A DNA stretch of 47,504 bases from Oscillospiraceae bacterium (GCA_009777515.1 WRLR01000019.1:1-47504); one strand, 5' to 3'. Positions 1 through 8,257 are shown, counted from the stretch's first letter. Translations and numbers: made by a program. Notes: a model not told the origin generated them from the sequence alone.

Positions 1-21
1 ACAGGGGCGGGGGCGGGATGA
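1..21 (+). other. possible 3-prime end of an upstream coding region
   Basis: Frame 1 reads Thr-Gly-Ala-Gly-Ala-Gly and stops with TGA at 19-21, about 30 bases before the next gene. The Gly/Ala-rich composition resembles the low-complexity stretches in other proteins of this window. An ABC ATPase partner of the next permease would be expected here, but only six codons are visible, so identity is unknown. Confidence 0.2.
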
Positions 22-48
22 ATAGGTAGAGCGGGAGGGGTATATGGC

Positions 49-2613
49 ATGAAAAAATTATTATTGACGACGATAGACACGGATAGAATTATGAGGATTT
101 TACATTTGCATCGGATAGTGCCGTTGTTGAAATTATTGACGTTGTTGCGTGTAGAAACGGGCAGATTGTTGCGCTCCAGATTTACATGGGTCTGCATTTT
201 GCTGGCCGCAGTTTTGCCCGCTGTCGGGCTCCGGTTCTATCGCCCCCTCGTATATTCCATTAGCGGGATGGCAATAGGGAACCCTGCACTGGCCGGCGCG
301 GTCTGCGGGGCGATTTTTTTTGCGATTCTCACAGCGGGCAGTTTTCACAATAGGCATCGCTTCCGCGTAGACGCTATTACAGATGCAATCCATTCGCCTC
401 ATTATATGGCCGTCACCCAAACAATATCGCTGATTGTTGCCGCCGTAGTGACCCAGGCATGCGCGATTATTGTGTGGTTCCCTTATGCCGCCTCGCTGCT
501 TGGCGATGTATTTTCATTCAAGCTGTACCTGTCTATTTATCTCGCCGTAATGCTGCCCGCCCTTTGTTTTGCTGTTTTATTCACCGCGTCCGTATATCAG
601 TTGACGGGGCGCTTCGATCTGAGCCTCGTCCTGTTTGCCGCGTTTGCCTTGCTAAGCCTGACTGCGTGGAACGACAATTGGCTTTTGCGTTGGGTAAATC
701 CCCCGTTGGCCTATATCTCAGACGTATTCGGGAACAGCCGGAAGATCATGAGCATCGGATATAATAGGTTGTTTTGGTCGCTTGCCCTCGCCGGTTTTTG
801 GTCATTGTCACTTCTCTGTGTCAGGAGGTATGGGAAAGGGTTGATAGGCTCTGCGTCGCGCAATGTTCGTAAGGCGTATATTCCTGTTATTGCGGTAGCC
901 TTGGCTTTCGCTGCTGTGTATGCCTATGCCGCGCAGCCGTTTTTAGATCATAGCCCAAATTTGATTGAATACCCCGGATTGATATTATCTTCAATGTCTG
1001 CCCCGGAGGGCGAAAGTATAATATGCGGCGGCATTTATGTGGACGCCAGGCCGGATTTATCCGCCGGTAGGTTGCACGCTACAGCTACCTACGAGTTGCG
1101 AAGCGAAAGGGGCGCAAGTGGCGCGGGCAGTGAAAGTAGCGAAGGTGGAGCAGGCGGTGCAGGCAATGCAGGGCGGACAGTGTCTTTTGAGTTGAACCCG
1201 GGTTACAAAGTTTTATCGGTCACTGCTAACGACCAGGATGCAGTTCATCGCGATTTGGCAGACGACGACAAGAATATGAAGACAATCGAGGTCGATTTGC
1301 CGCAGGACGCTGATATTGTGCTTACTATAGAATACGGCGGATTCCCTACGGAGTGGAACATCATGGCGCTGCTACAAGGGGGGCCCGAAATCAGTAGGGA
1401 TTATATATACCTGGCTAACGCGAACTTTTCGCCCATTCCCAAAAACTTTATCATCGAAAGGGAGTCCTTCGCTTTTACTGCAGATATAGAACTTCCGGAG
1501 GGGATGGTCCCAGTCCTGTTCGGCACAGGGACTGCGGAAAAGTTGGGAATTGAAGCCGCCGCTTCCACCCGTGCTGCCACACGAACCTCTACTCCTGCGC
1601 CTGCCCGTTGGAGGCTTACAAGTAGTTCAAACAGTATCATCTTGTACGCGGGGGGCTATGTGTCCCACCGCATCGACGCGGCGGGCACAGATGTGGAATT
1701 TATATATAATAGCAAGCACAGCCGTTCCACGGCAGATTTTGATATGGATGCTATTATTTCAAATGTGTTTGAGTATTGCACAGAGCATATCGGTAGGCTT
1801 TCGTTTGCGGAGGGCGGCACGTTGAAGCTCATAGAGATCGGATCATTCGGCGGCGGCTATGCGGGACTGGGTGCCAGCGTCATGGGCGAGGACAGTTTTA
1901 GCGCGCAAAGGCTTTCCGGCCAGTACACAGGCGGCGCAAATAACGACGGCGGCACTTGGAGCGGCAGAACAAGCAGCGATGCAAGCGATGGCACAAGTGG
2001 CGATGCTAGGGTCAGCGCAAGCAACGGTGCAAACGACAGCACAAACGGCGATGCAAGCGGCGGCGCGAGCGACAACACTAGCGGCGGCACAAGAGGCGGC
2101 GCCAGCGGCGACGAGACCCTCGCGCATGAAATCATCCATCAATGGTGGGGCCTTAGCAACATGTTCGAAGAAACCCGCGATTCCGACAGCGACGGCCTGT
2201 GGTCAGCCGAGGGTCTCACCGTCTATACCACATACCGCCTCATGAAGCATCTCCACGGGGAAGACTATGCCGTCGCGAACTATGTGGACGTGTGGCGGCG
2301 CGAAGTAAGCAACTACTATGACAATTTCTATGTCCGCCACCCCGAATATTTCGACGCGCTGCCGGAGAAGTACCGGGCCGACATCATGAACAGCTACGCC
2401 GGAATGCGCCAGTATTGCGAAATGCCGCTGATGCTTTTAAAAGCCGAGGAACTGGTCGGGGGCGAGGAAGCCTTCGACAAAATCCTCTATGACATATTCA
2501 ATCGTGAGTTTAACGAGGACTATTCCAATTATTTACTGAGCTATGGGCTGTTTTTGGATTACTGCAGCCTTTCAAAGGAGGATTTGCACCTTGGGCAAAG
2601 TTTTTTTGTATGA
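49..2613 (+). CDS. ABC-2 type permease fused to an M1-family (gluzincin) metallopeptidase domain
   Basis: An 854-residue membrane protein. The N-terminal half (about residues 45-300) has roughly seven hydrophobic segments like an ABC-2 exporter permease. The C-terminal half carries a zinc peptidase signature: HEIIH at 693-697 followed by WWG, with WSAEG placing a glutamate at 721. The family spacing is HExxH-x18-E; here it is x23. Low-complexity Gly/Ala/Ser/Thr runs lie at about 354-373 and 628-690, the second directly before the zinc motif. Permease-aminopeptidase fusions are known in Bacillota; the substrate is unknown. A GGGAGGGG ribosome site precedes ATG 49, though ATG 91 is a possible alternative. 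The next permease overlaps its 3-prime end, which suggests one transporter unit whose ATPase gene lies upstream of the window. Confidence 0.85.
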   Translation: MKKLLLTTIDTDRIMRILHLHRIVPLLKLLTLLRVETGRLLRSRFTWVCILLAAVLPAVGLRFYRPLVYSISGMAIGNPALAGAVCGAIFFAILTAGSFHNRHRFRVDAITDAIHSPHYMAVTQTISLIVAAVVTQACAIIVWFPYAASLLGDVFSFKLYLSIYLAVMLPALCFAVLFTASVYQLTGRFDLSLVLFAAFALLSLTAWNDNWLLRWVNPPLAYISDVFGNSRKIMSIGYNRLFWSLALAGFWSLSLLCVRRYGKGLIGSASRNVRKAYIPVIAVALAFAAVYAYAAQPFLDHSPNLIEYPGLILSSMSAPEGESIICGGIYVDARPDLSAGRLHATATYELRSERGASGAGSESSEGGAGGAGNAGRTVSFELNPGYKVLSVTANDQDAVHRDLADDDKNMKTIEVDLPQDADIVLTIEYGGFPTEWNIMALLQGGPEISRDYIYLANANFSPIPKNFIIERESFAFTADIELPEGMVPVLFGTGTAEKLGIEAAASTRAATRTSTPAPARWRLTSSSNSIILYAGGYVSHRIDAAGTDVEFIYNSKHSRSTADFDMDAIISNVFEYCTEHIGRLSFAEGGTLKLIEIGSFGGGYAGLGASVMGEDSFSAQRLSGQYTGGANNDGGTWSGRTSSDASDGTSGDARVSASNGANDSTNGDASGGASDNTSGGTRGGASGDETLAHEIIHQWWGLSNMFEETRDSDSDGLWSAEGLTVYTTYRLMKHLHGEDYAVANYVDVWRREVSNYYDNFYVRHPEYFDALPEKYRADIMNSYAGMRQYCEMPLMLLKAEELVGGEEAFDKILYDIFNREFNEDYSNYLLSYGLFLDYCSLSKEDLHLGQSFFV

Positions 2614-3082
2614 GTTTCGCAGGCAAGTTGCAAACAGGTTTTATGTGGGCATACTAGCGGTATGCCTTCTCTTTGCGTGGGCGACTATGAGAACGACGAT
2701 CATCCGGGGCGTCGCCAACACTGCGCCGTTTTCGTCGCAAAGCTTTGGTTATTATATGGCGCATGTCATGCCGCTTATGTCAATAGCCCTGATATTTGGC
2801 CTGTGGACGAACTACTCGCCCGCCGCACGGTGGGTCGGAGCGCTGACAGCCGCGACGCCGGGAGACGGGTGGGCGTACGCCTTGCTAAAATGCGGAGCCG
2901 CATTGACGGCATGGCTCATTGTATCGGTTTGTACGATATTATTTGGTATGATATTTTTAATTAGGATATTCGGCGATGCTGTACAGGTGGGCGACCTTTT
3001 GCTGCCATGTGCGGCGGCGGTGCTGCCCCCTGCATTGCTCATCTTTGCCGCCGCCCTTTTGGCAGGGCGTGCTAAATTTTAA
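2591..3082 (+). CDS. short ABC-2 type permease-like membrane protein
   Basis: I place the start at TTG 2591: a strong AAAGGAGG site (2574-2581) sits nine bases upstream, and it gives a normal cytoplasmic N-terminus (LGKVFLYEFRRQ) before the first membrane segment. It overlaps the upstream permease-peptidase gene by 23 bases, so the two are probably translationally coupled. About four hydrophobic segments are visible in 163 residues. ABC-2 permeases are usually longer than 230 residues, and this one ends abruptly in LLAGRAKF right after a membrane segment, so it may be truncated at its C-terminus. Function beyond a transporter subunit cannot be read. Confidence 0.65.
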   Translation: MGKVFLYEFRRQVANRFYVGILAVCLLFAWATMRTTIIRGVANTAPFSSQSFGYYMAHVMPLMSIALIFGLWTNYSPAARWVGALTAATPGDGWAYALLKCGAALTAWLIVSVCTILFGMIFLIRIFGDAVQVGDLLLPCAAAVLPPALLIFAAALLAGRAKF

Positions 3083-3138
3083 AAAATTTTCGATGCCAAT
3101 GTGACTTACCATTATCGGAATCAGAAAGCGAGCAATCC

Positions 3139-4260
3139 ATGAAACTGGATTTTCTAAAAGGATACGATTTCTTTACCGGTGTGCCGGACTCACAACTAAA
3201 ACCGCTATGCGATTATTTGATGGCTACATATGGCATCGGTAACAGCCACATCATTCCTGCTAATGAGGGCAATTGCGTGGGCCTTGCCGCCGGGTATCAC
3301 CTTGCAACAGGAAAAATCCCGGTAGTTTATTTGCAAAATAGCGGCATAGGAAATATCGTAAACCCGGTTGCATCGTTGATGAATGACAAGGTATATGGCA
3401 TCCCATGCATTTTTATAGTGGGCTGGCGCGGCGAACCGGGCGTTCACGATGAGCCGCAGCATATCTTTCAAGGCGAAATAACGCTCCAGCTCCTGGAGGA
3501 TGTAGGGGTTCGGACATATATCATCGGCAGGGACACGACCGAGGATGATGTAATAACTCAGCTTAAAAGGTGGAAGCCACTGTTGAAGAACGGCAAACAG
3601 GTCGCTTTCGTTGTTCAAAAAGGCGCATTGGCAATTGATGAAAATAAAATGAATTATGCTAATGGAAACACTATGTTCCGGATGCTCCGGGAGGATGTTA
3701 TTCGTCGTGTCGTCACCGTTTCAGGGGATGGCCTTATCGTATCTACAACGGGGAAAACCTCTCGCGAGCTCTTTGAAATCCGCGAGAAAAACACGCAGGG
3801 ACACCAATGCGATTTTCTGACGGTTGGCTCTATGGGGCATTGCTCCTCCATCGCCCTAGGCATTGCCATGCATAAACCGGACAGAAAAATATGGTGCATT
3901 GACGGCGATGGTTCGGTGCTGATGCACATGGGCGCGATAGCGGCGATTGGCAGCATTAATCCCGGTAACATGGTTCACATCGTCATAAATAACGGTGTCC
4001 ATGAATCTGTCGGCGGGTTTCCAACTGTGGCGGCAGGCCTCGACTTTGTAAAAATATTTGAAGGTTGCGGGTATGCAAATTGTGTTTGCGTGGATACCAT
4101 TGATAGTTTGGATGCGGAACTTTGGAAAGCAAAGATGCGTAGCTCGCTTACGTTCATCGAGGCAAAGTGCATGATTGGTTCAAGGGGCGATCTCGGGAGG
4201 CCAACTGTGGCGGCTAGGGAGATAAAAGAAAAATTTATGGAAAATTTGTTGCAATCATAA
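3139..4260 (+). CDS. aepY: phosphonopyruvate decarboxylase (TPP-dependent)
   Basis: A 373-residue protein, the usual family length. The N-terminal TPP pyrimidine-binding half has FTGVPDSQLKPLCDYL and the helix with NEGNCVGLAAGYHLATG, whose glutamate would activate the cofactor. The C-terminal half has the TPP-diphosphate motif GDGSVLMHMGAI with INNG following. In phosphonate biosynthesis the enzyme converts phosphonopyruvate to phosphonoacetaldehyde and CO2, pulling the unfavourable PEP mutase reaction. Neither PEP mutase (aepX) nor an aminotransferase is next to it. Downstream lies decayed DNA and upstream an unrelated transporter, so it may be the remnant of a cassette or work with distant genes. 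Sulfopyruvate decarboxylase is the closest alternative. Confidence 0.85.
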   Translation: MKLDFLKGYDFFTGVPDSQLKPLCDYLMATYGIGNSHIIPANEGNCVGLAAGYHLATGKIPVVYLQNSGIGNIVNPVASLMNDKVYGIPCIFIVGWRGEPGVHDEPQHIFQGEITLQLLEDVGVRTYIIGRDTTEDDVITQLKRWKPLLKNGKQVAFVVQKGALAIDENKMNYANGNTMFRMLREDVIRRVVTVSGDGLIVSTTGKTSRELFEIREKNTQGHQCDFLTVGSMGHCSSIALGIAMHKPDRKIWCIDGDGSVLMHMGAIAAIGSINPGNMVHIVINNGVHESVGGFPTVAAGLDFVKIFEGCGYANCVCVDTIDSLDAELWKAKMRSSLTFIEAKCMIGSRGDLGRPTVAAREIKEKFMENLLQS

Positions 4261-4265
4261 TGTGA

Positions 4266-4454
4266 GGCGGAAATGACAGCGAATTGATAAATGAAACAGA
4301 CGAAGACAAAGTCTACTGGGTATCTATAAAAGAGTTAGAAAACTCAACCCTCGCTCCAAATGTACTGGAGTATTTAAAAGTATTTTTAGATAATGACATA
4401 AACGAAGCTTACATAACATCAGGCAATGATTTTAATTTTTTGCCCGAAAAATGA
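4266..4454 (+). pseudogene. C-terminal remnant of a NUDIX hydrolase
   Basis: An open frame without a start codon, ending in TGA at 4452-4454. It encodes DEDKVYWVSIKELENS, then LAPNVLEYLKVFLDNDINEA, and ends NDFNFLPEK. This resembles the tail of small NUDIX hydrolases, where VxWVxxxEL follows the Nudix box. The Nudix box itself is absent, so it cannot be active. Its last ten or so codons are part of the repeat found again at about 7.14 kb, where a similar NDFAFLPEK ending is readable. Confidence 0.55.
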
Positions 4455-4621
4455 GCAGAACGGGAGTGTGCTATCACCTGCTTTTTCAAAGCGATCCGTT
4501 CAAAAAACGCATTTCACATTTTCGATATACTGCTCGGCGGAAAGACGAGGACTCGCAGGGTAGCATCGTTAGCGTCGATGGCGGTCAGTATAGTTGATTT
4601 AGAATGAAATTAATTTTTCGG
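4422..4621 (+). repeat. diverged ~200 bp direct repeat, copy A
   Basis: About 200 bases match 7143-7342 with scattered differences. Long identical stretches include ATGAGCAGAAC, GCATTTCACATTTTCGATAT, AAAGACGAGGACTCGCAGGG and GATGGCGGTCAGTAT. Copy A starts in the NUDIX tail and ends at the 3-prime end of the decayed secreted-protein gene. Confidence 0.85.
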
Positions 4622-5522
4622 AATAAATTATACTTGATGTTGTAGGGCTGGCGGATTTTTCGCCGGTGCCTTTGTCGACCATTTCCCCGCCTAAGACAGT
4701 GTACGGCATCTCCCCTATCAGCATAATGCTGTCCGCTTCCTCCACCCATTTCACTTCAAACTGTTTTTCCGTGCCGCTTAGCGTAAATGCCAAGTCGCGC
4801 AGCTTAAAGTAGTTGCTGCCTCCGATATTGTACGCGTCATAAACAATATTTTCGCCATTCACCAGCACAGTCGACGCAGTCGGGACAGCGACCGCCGCCG
4901 CAGAGGGCTCCGCAGCAGGGGCAGGCGCCGAATCCGAATCCGGTTCCGGATCTTGTTCCTGCGCGGGCGGCTGGCCTGTCAAGTCCCCCGAGAGGTTTGC
5001 GATATAGGAAAGCTCAGCTCCCAACGGGACTTCATCCGCCCGGTGGGCGGGGTAGACTATAAAATAAATCATGGAAGGCACAGCAGCTTCCGGCGAGCCC
5101 GGATTATCCGGCCATGACCCACTATTACTGCGAACATATCCGTCAACCTGTCTGCGGCACGAAACGCGTCGCCGCTATTCAGTGTTATCGCTGTAGGCGC
5201 ATCGGAAGGCGGCCAGTTTAAATCAATATCTACGTCCCTGCTAAAAACAAGAGTGCTTTCATCCGATATAAAAAATCCAAATGTGGAATATAAAGCAAAA
5301 TCGGGGTCGCCGGGGGAGCCGATAGCAAATGGTAGATGAGAAAATTGGTCATATATATATGTAACCGTCAGCGTAATAGGGGGGCCTTCCTATTGAAACC
5401 ACTCAATTCCATGAAAATCCATTGTCGCAACCGGCACAATCTGCGAATCCGCCGCATATGCCGGTACGGCAACACAGATTATGCAAACGAACGCAATGAT
5501 AATAAAAAAGTTTGCTTTTCAT
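4599..5522 (-). pseudogene. decayed secreted protein with copper-amine-oxidase-like N-terminal domain
   Basis: Read leftward from ATG 5522, the gene would start MKSKLFIIIAFVCIICVAV-PAYAADSQ, a clear signal peptide, if the run of six A at 5504-5509 (plus strand) had five. A TAG lies in the same frame at 5390-5392, and another frameshift near 5130 moves the reading into the last open stretch (5081-4599). That stretch holds an acidic/Ala-Pro linker and VLVNGENIVYDAYNIGGSNY followed by FKLRDLAFTLSG, the copper amine oxidase N-terminal-like domain common in clostridial cell-surface proteins. At least three lesions make it a pseudogene unless some are sequencing errors. The last codons run into repeat copy A, so the original 3-prime end may be lost. 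Confidence 0.7.
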
Positions 5523-5664
5523 AGTAAAACCCGCTTTCCAATATAAATATGAAACTTAAATACGCCAATACGTCGTATAGTAAAGCCTCTGAACCAGCAT
5601 TGCTATTGAACATACTTGTTATAAGCATCGTAAATTTATCTCGGCGAATCTTATACAGTCAAGC

Positions 5665-5850
5665 CTAATCGCCATACAAAATAACGGGCAGCGGACATGC
5701 CGAGTACGGGCGTCTTAGGAATCCAAAAAGCATCGCAGCCGCCCCAATGGCAAGCGCCCCGACGTCGTATATGTATCCCCGATAACCATACTGAAGCAAT
5801 AGCGGAAGTATTATATACTTTGCTCCTATGATTGCCGGGTATAGGTGTTT
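5665..5850 (-). pseudogene. C-terminal fragment of a membrane protein
   Basis: On the minus strand about 60 codons stay open without a start and end in TAG. They read AIIGAKYIILPLLLQYGYRG, then DVGALAIGAAAMLFGFLRRP, and end PVILYGD. Two hydrophobic stretches suggest the tail of a multi-pass membrane protein. A stop lies just upstream in frame and no ribosome site is present. The family is not recognisable. It occupies much of the gene-poor 5523-5960 stretch. Confidence 0.4.
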
Positions 5851-5894
5851 TTATAGTTATGGAATTGTCTGTAGCATTATGACATCGTATTTTT

Positions 5895-5937
5895 ATAACT
5901 TTTAAGTATTGACATAGCGATAACTTTTAAGTATAAT
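5895..5937 (+). promoter_or_regulatory. promoter and twin operator of the HigBA-type operon
   Basis: A consensus sigma-A promoter is present: TTGACA (5909-5914), 17 bases, TATAAT (5932-5937). Two identical 15-base direct repeats ATAACTTTTAAGTAT lie at 5895-5909 and 5920-5934, 25 bases apart. The first reaches into the -35 and the second into the -10. Each contains the palindrome ACTT-TT-AAGT. The placement fits autorepression by the antitoxin or the toxin-antitoxin complex. Confidence 0.75.
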
Positions 5938-5960
5938 ATAGTTGGCTAGGGAGGTCTTGT

Positions 5961-6341
5961 ATGCACGAGATTCATTTTTATGAGGATAAGAACGGCAAAA
6001 GCCCGGTTTACGATTATATAGAATCCTTATCACATCGAACAGACAAGGACAGTCGCATCAACCACAAGAAAATCAACGACTACATCGAAGTTTTAAGCCA
6101 GTATGGAACAGTGGCCGGAGAGCCGTATTTGAAACATTTAGATGGCAATATATGGGAGCTTAGACCGATAAGATGCAGAATACTTTTTGCGGAATGGACA
6201 GACAACAGTTTTATCTTGCTTCACTATTTTCAATTCAAAAAAACACAAAAGACGCCAAAACGAGATATTGACCAAGCGCAGCGAAATTTAAAAGAAATCC
6301 AGAACAGGAGTGACGATAATGAGAACATGGAAAGAAGTTAG
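5961..6341 (+). CDS. higB: RelE/HigB-superfamily toxin (phage Gp49-like, DUF891)
   Basis: A 126-residue protein with the signature of the Gp49-like branch of RelE toxins: MHEIHFYEDKNGKSPVYDYI at the start, LDGNIWELRP and CRILFAEW in the core, and LLHYFQFKKTQKTPKRDIDQ near the end. Family members are ribosome-associated mRNA endonucleases kept inactive by the partner antitoxin. A GGGAGG site precedes ATG 5961. The next gene overlaps by 23 bases and encodes an XRE-type protein, the usual toxin-first HigBA order. The pair sits in the AT-rich, IS-bearing island, consistent with acquisition by transfer. I see no truncation. Confidence 0.85.
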   Translation: MHEIHFYEDKNGKSPVYDYIESLSHRTDKDSRINHKKINDYIEVLSQYGTVAGEPYLKHLDGNIWELRPIRCRILFAEWTDNSFILLHYFQFKKTQKTPKRDIDQAQRNLKEIQNRSDDNENMERS

Positions 6342-6591
6342 ACCGAAATTATATAGCGCCGAGGAGATCAGGGAAAGCAATTTAAGGGTTGCCATAATCG
6401 GAGAACTGATAAAGGCGCGCCGGGAACAGAATATTTCTCAACGACAACTTGAAGAATTGAGCGGTGTAAAGCAACCTATCATTTCTCGCATGGAATCAGG
6501 CGGAACAAGCCCGCAGCTAGACACTGTATTAAAGGTTTTGGCACCGCTGGGAAAGACACTTGCTGTTGTACCACTAAATGAACATGCCTAG
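6319..6591 (+). CDS. higA: XRE-family antitoxin (HigA-like)
   Basis: A 90-residue DNA-binding protein. The helix-turn-helix is clear: LIKARREQNISQRQLEELSG, then VKQPIISRMESGGTSPQLDT and LKVLAPLGKTLAVVPL. I choose ATG 6319 because AGGAG (6306-6310) lies eight bases upstream; a GTG at 6310 is in the same frame but overlaps that site. The start lies inside the toxin gene, so the two are translationally coupled. By analogy it neutralises the toxin and represses the promoter through the twin 15-base repeats at 5895-5934. Confidence 0.85.
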   Translation: MRTWKEVRPKLYSAEEIRESNLRVAIIGELIKARREQNISQRQLEELSGVKQPIISRMESGGTSPQLDTVLKVLAPLGKTLAVVPLNEHA

Positions 6592-6596
6592 TTTTA

Positions 6597-6911
6597 ATGT
6601 CTGCAGCACGAAAGAAAGCATTTTACAAAGACAATCATCGCCTGTCCGACAGAAAAGATGCTCTTGTTGAGTTCTACAACAAACAGCGCCCGTGCTATGC
6701 CATAGGTTATGATACTCCGGATAACTACTACAGACGCTTTATGCGCGGTGAAATGGTGGGCAAGGATACTTTCTCACAGCGGGTGCTGACAGAGATGCCG
6801 AAGTTTGTTCAGAACAAGAAGGAGGCCTCAGAAGAACAGTCAGAAAAAACCGCGTTGAAAAATGACAAGCGGCGCGTTATAGGGCAAATGACAGAATGTG
6901 AAAGCTCGTAA
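6597..6911 (+). pseudogene. C-terminal remnant of an rve-type (IS3-like) transposase
   Basis: The segment ALVEFYNKQRPCYAIGYDTP followed by DNYYRRFMRGE matches the end of the integrase catalytic domain of IS3-like transposases (pattern YNxxRPHxALGYxTP). The DDE catalytic part is missing, and the open frame begins only six bases after the antitoxin stop. The protein is therefore a truncated tail, not a working transposase. The DNA that follows contains the matching IS end, so element and enzyme tail belong together. Confidence 0.6.
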
Positions 6912-6942
6912 TGCCAAGGTGTTTGAACTTTCCTTAATAATA

Positions 6943-7092
6943 TGTCTACTTTCATAAACGCAAAACACAAAATAACTCCGTTTATGTCTACTTATGAAAA
7001 ACTATAACGAAGGAAAAAACCTACAGTGTCCACTTTAGAAAAATAAAACTGAAAAATTTTATTTTCTGTGTCTACTTTTCTTGACAAGTACA
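6943..7092 (+). mobile_element. right end of a truncated insertion sequence with four phased end repeats
   Basis: Downstream of the transposase tail, TGTCTACTTT-like boxes begin at 6943, 6985, 7027 (TGTCCACTTT) and 7069, exactly 42 bases apart each time. The last extends to TGTCTACTTTTCTTGACA and looks like the outer terminal repeat. The spacers between boxes are unrelated and AT-rich. The left end and most of the transposase gene are absent. Confidence 0.6.
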
Positions 7093-7142
7093 AGTCCCAA
7101 TCACTGCGCTCAAACAATAGCGAAAGTTATTATATGTATCAT

Positions 7143-7342
7143 GCCAATGATTTTGCTTTTTTGCCTGAAAAATGAGCAGAACAGGAGTGTGCTATCATCC
7201 GCATTTCAAAACGAACTATTCTAAAGATGCATTTCACATTTTCGATATGCCGCTCAGCAGAAAGACGAGGACTCGCAGGGTTGAATCGTTTGCGGCGATG
7301 GCGGTCAGTATGGCTGGTGCAGAATGAAATTTGCATTTTCGG
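7143..7342 (+). repeat. diverged ~200 bp direct repeat, copy B
   Basis: The partner of 4422-4621. It begins in a NUDIX-tail-like frame ending NDFAFLPEK-stop and runs to the start region of the SDR gene. The two copies bracket the HigBA genes, the IS remnant and the decayed surface gene. Confidence 0.85.
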
Positions 7343-7350
7343 GGGCAAGC

Positions 7351-8163
7351 ATGAATTTAGGATTAAAAAATAGAGTAGTCATAATTACAGGCACAAATAA
7401 TCCGCAGGGCATTGGTGCAACAACCGCTCTTGCTTTTGCGCGTGAGGGTGTGCGCCTTGCACTCGTTTATAAAAAAATTCCACATCAATATGACGAAAGC
7501 AAAACTGGAACTGACGGAGTTGACCGTTACTTCAAAGCCAACAGCGGCGATATGACAGAAGTTGAGAAACAATTACGAGCATTGAACGCCGATTATTTAG
7601 TTTTAGAGAGTGATGTTTCAAACGAATATAGCGTTAATGATATTTATGATCGTGTTAACGGGCATTTCGGAAAGGTCGACATTCTCGTAAATAACGCCGC
7701 AGCCGCTGATGACGGCGACAATGATACAATCGAAACGATAACGCAAAGTGCAATTGATGAAACATTCGCTGTGAACGTCAGGGGAACGCTTTTGATGATC
7801 CGTGAATTTGTTAAACGGCGCGGTGATTATGGGCGTGTCATAAATTTTTCAACCGATGCGGCGCAGGCTTTTCCCGGAGTACAGATAACTTATTTTGCAA
7901 GCAAAGCGGCTATTGAAGCATTTACGCGAAGTATTGCTATAGGTGTTGGAAAGTATGGTATAACCGTGAATTGTATCGCGCCGGGCCCAACACAAACAGG
8001 TTGGATCGACGAGGAGTTAGCCAACTCCGTTCTGCCGCAAATCCCACTCGGCAAACTTATTCAGCCACAAGATATAGCGGAAACAATTATATTTCTCGCA
8101 AGTGAACGCGCCTCAATGGTAACAGGACAAGTTATAAAAGTAAGCGGCGGACACGCATTATAA
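7351..8163 (+). CDS. short-chain dehydrogenase/reductase (SDR)
   Basis: A 270-residue classical SDR, like 3-oxoacyl-ACP reductases and related alcohol dehydrogenases. The NAD(P) site is RVVIITGTNNPQGIGATTAL, slightly unusual because extra residues extend the TGxxxGxG loop. NNAAA and the catalytic YFASK follow, then NCIAPGPTQTGW and the C-terminal SGGHAL. ATG 7351 gives the usual family N-terminus (MNLGLKNRVVIITG); an in-frame ATG at 7324 would add nine residues from repeat copy B. Neither has a strong ribosome site. No pathway neighbour is present, so the substrate cannot be assigned. Base composition is as AT-rich as the rest of the island. Confidence 0.8.
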   Translation: MNLGLKNRVVIITGTNNPQGIGATTALAFAREGVRLALVYKKIPHQYDESKTGTDGVDRYFKANSGDMTEVEKQLRALNADYLVLESDVSNEYSVNDIYDRVNGHFGKVDILVNNAAAADDGDNDTIETITQSAIDETFAVNVRGTLLMIREFVKRRGDYGRVINFSTDAAQAFPGVQITYFASKAAIEAFTRSIAIGVGKYGITVNCIAPGPTQTGWIDEELANSVLPQIPLGKLIQPQDIAETIIFLASERASMVTGQVIKVSGGHAL

Positions 8164-8173
8164 GCATAACGCA

Positions 8174-8198
8174 ACCGAGCGGCTAATTGCCGCTCGGT
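8174..8198 (+). terminator. rho-independent terminator after the SDR gene
   Basis: A ten-base-pair stem ACCGAGCGGC / GCCGCTCGGT closes a TAATT loop, eleven bases after the SDR stop. The following T tract is interrupted (ATTATCATT). Confidence 0.6.
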
Positions 8199-8257
8199 AT
8201 TATCATTAGTTAGATTATCGTAGTAAAATCAAGCCAACTGCTACACAAGGCGATCGA

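Noticed and set aside
1843..2245. Several open frames overlapping the M1 domain on both strands
   Set aside because: They arise from the low-complexity DNA, lack ribosome sites and have only compositional Ala/Gly/Pro content.
5790..5850. Third copy of the 200-bp repeat
   Set aside because: A short match (CAATAGCG-AAGT and ATTATAT) to 7114-7140 is visible, but too little to exclude chance.
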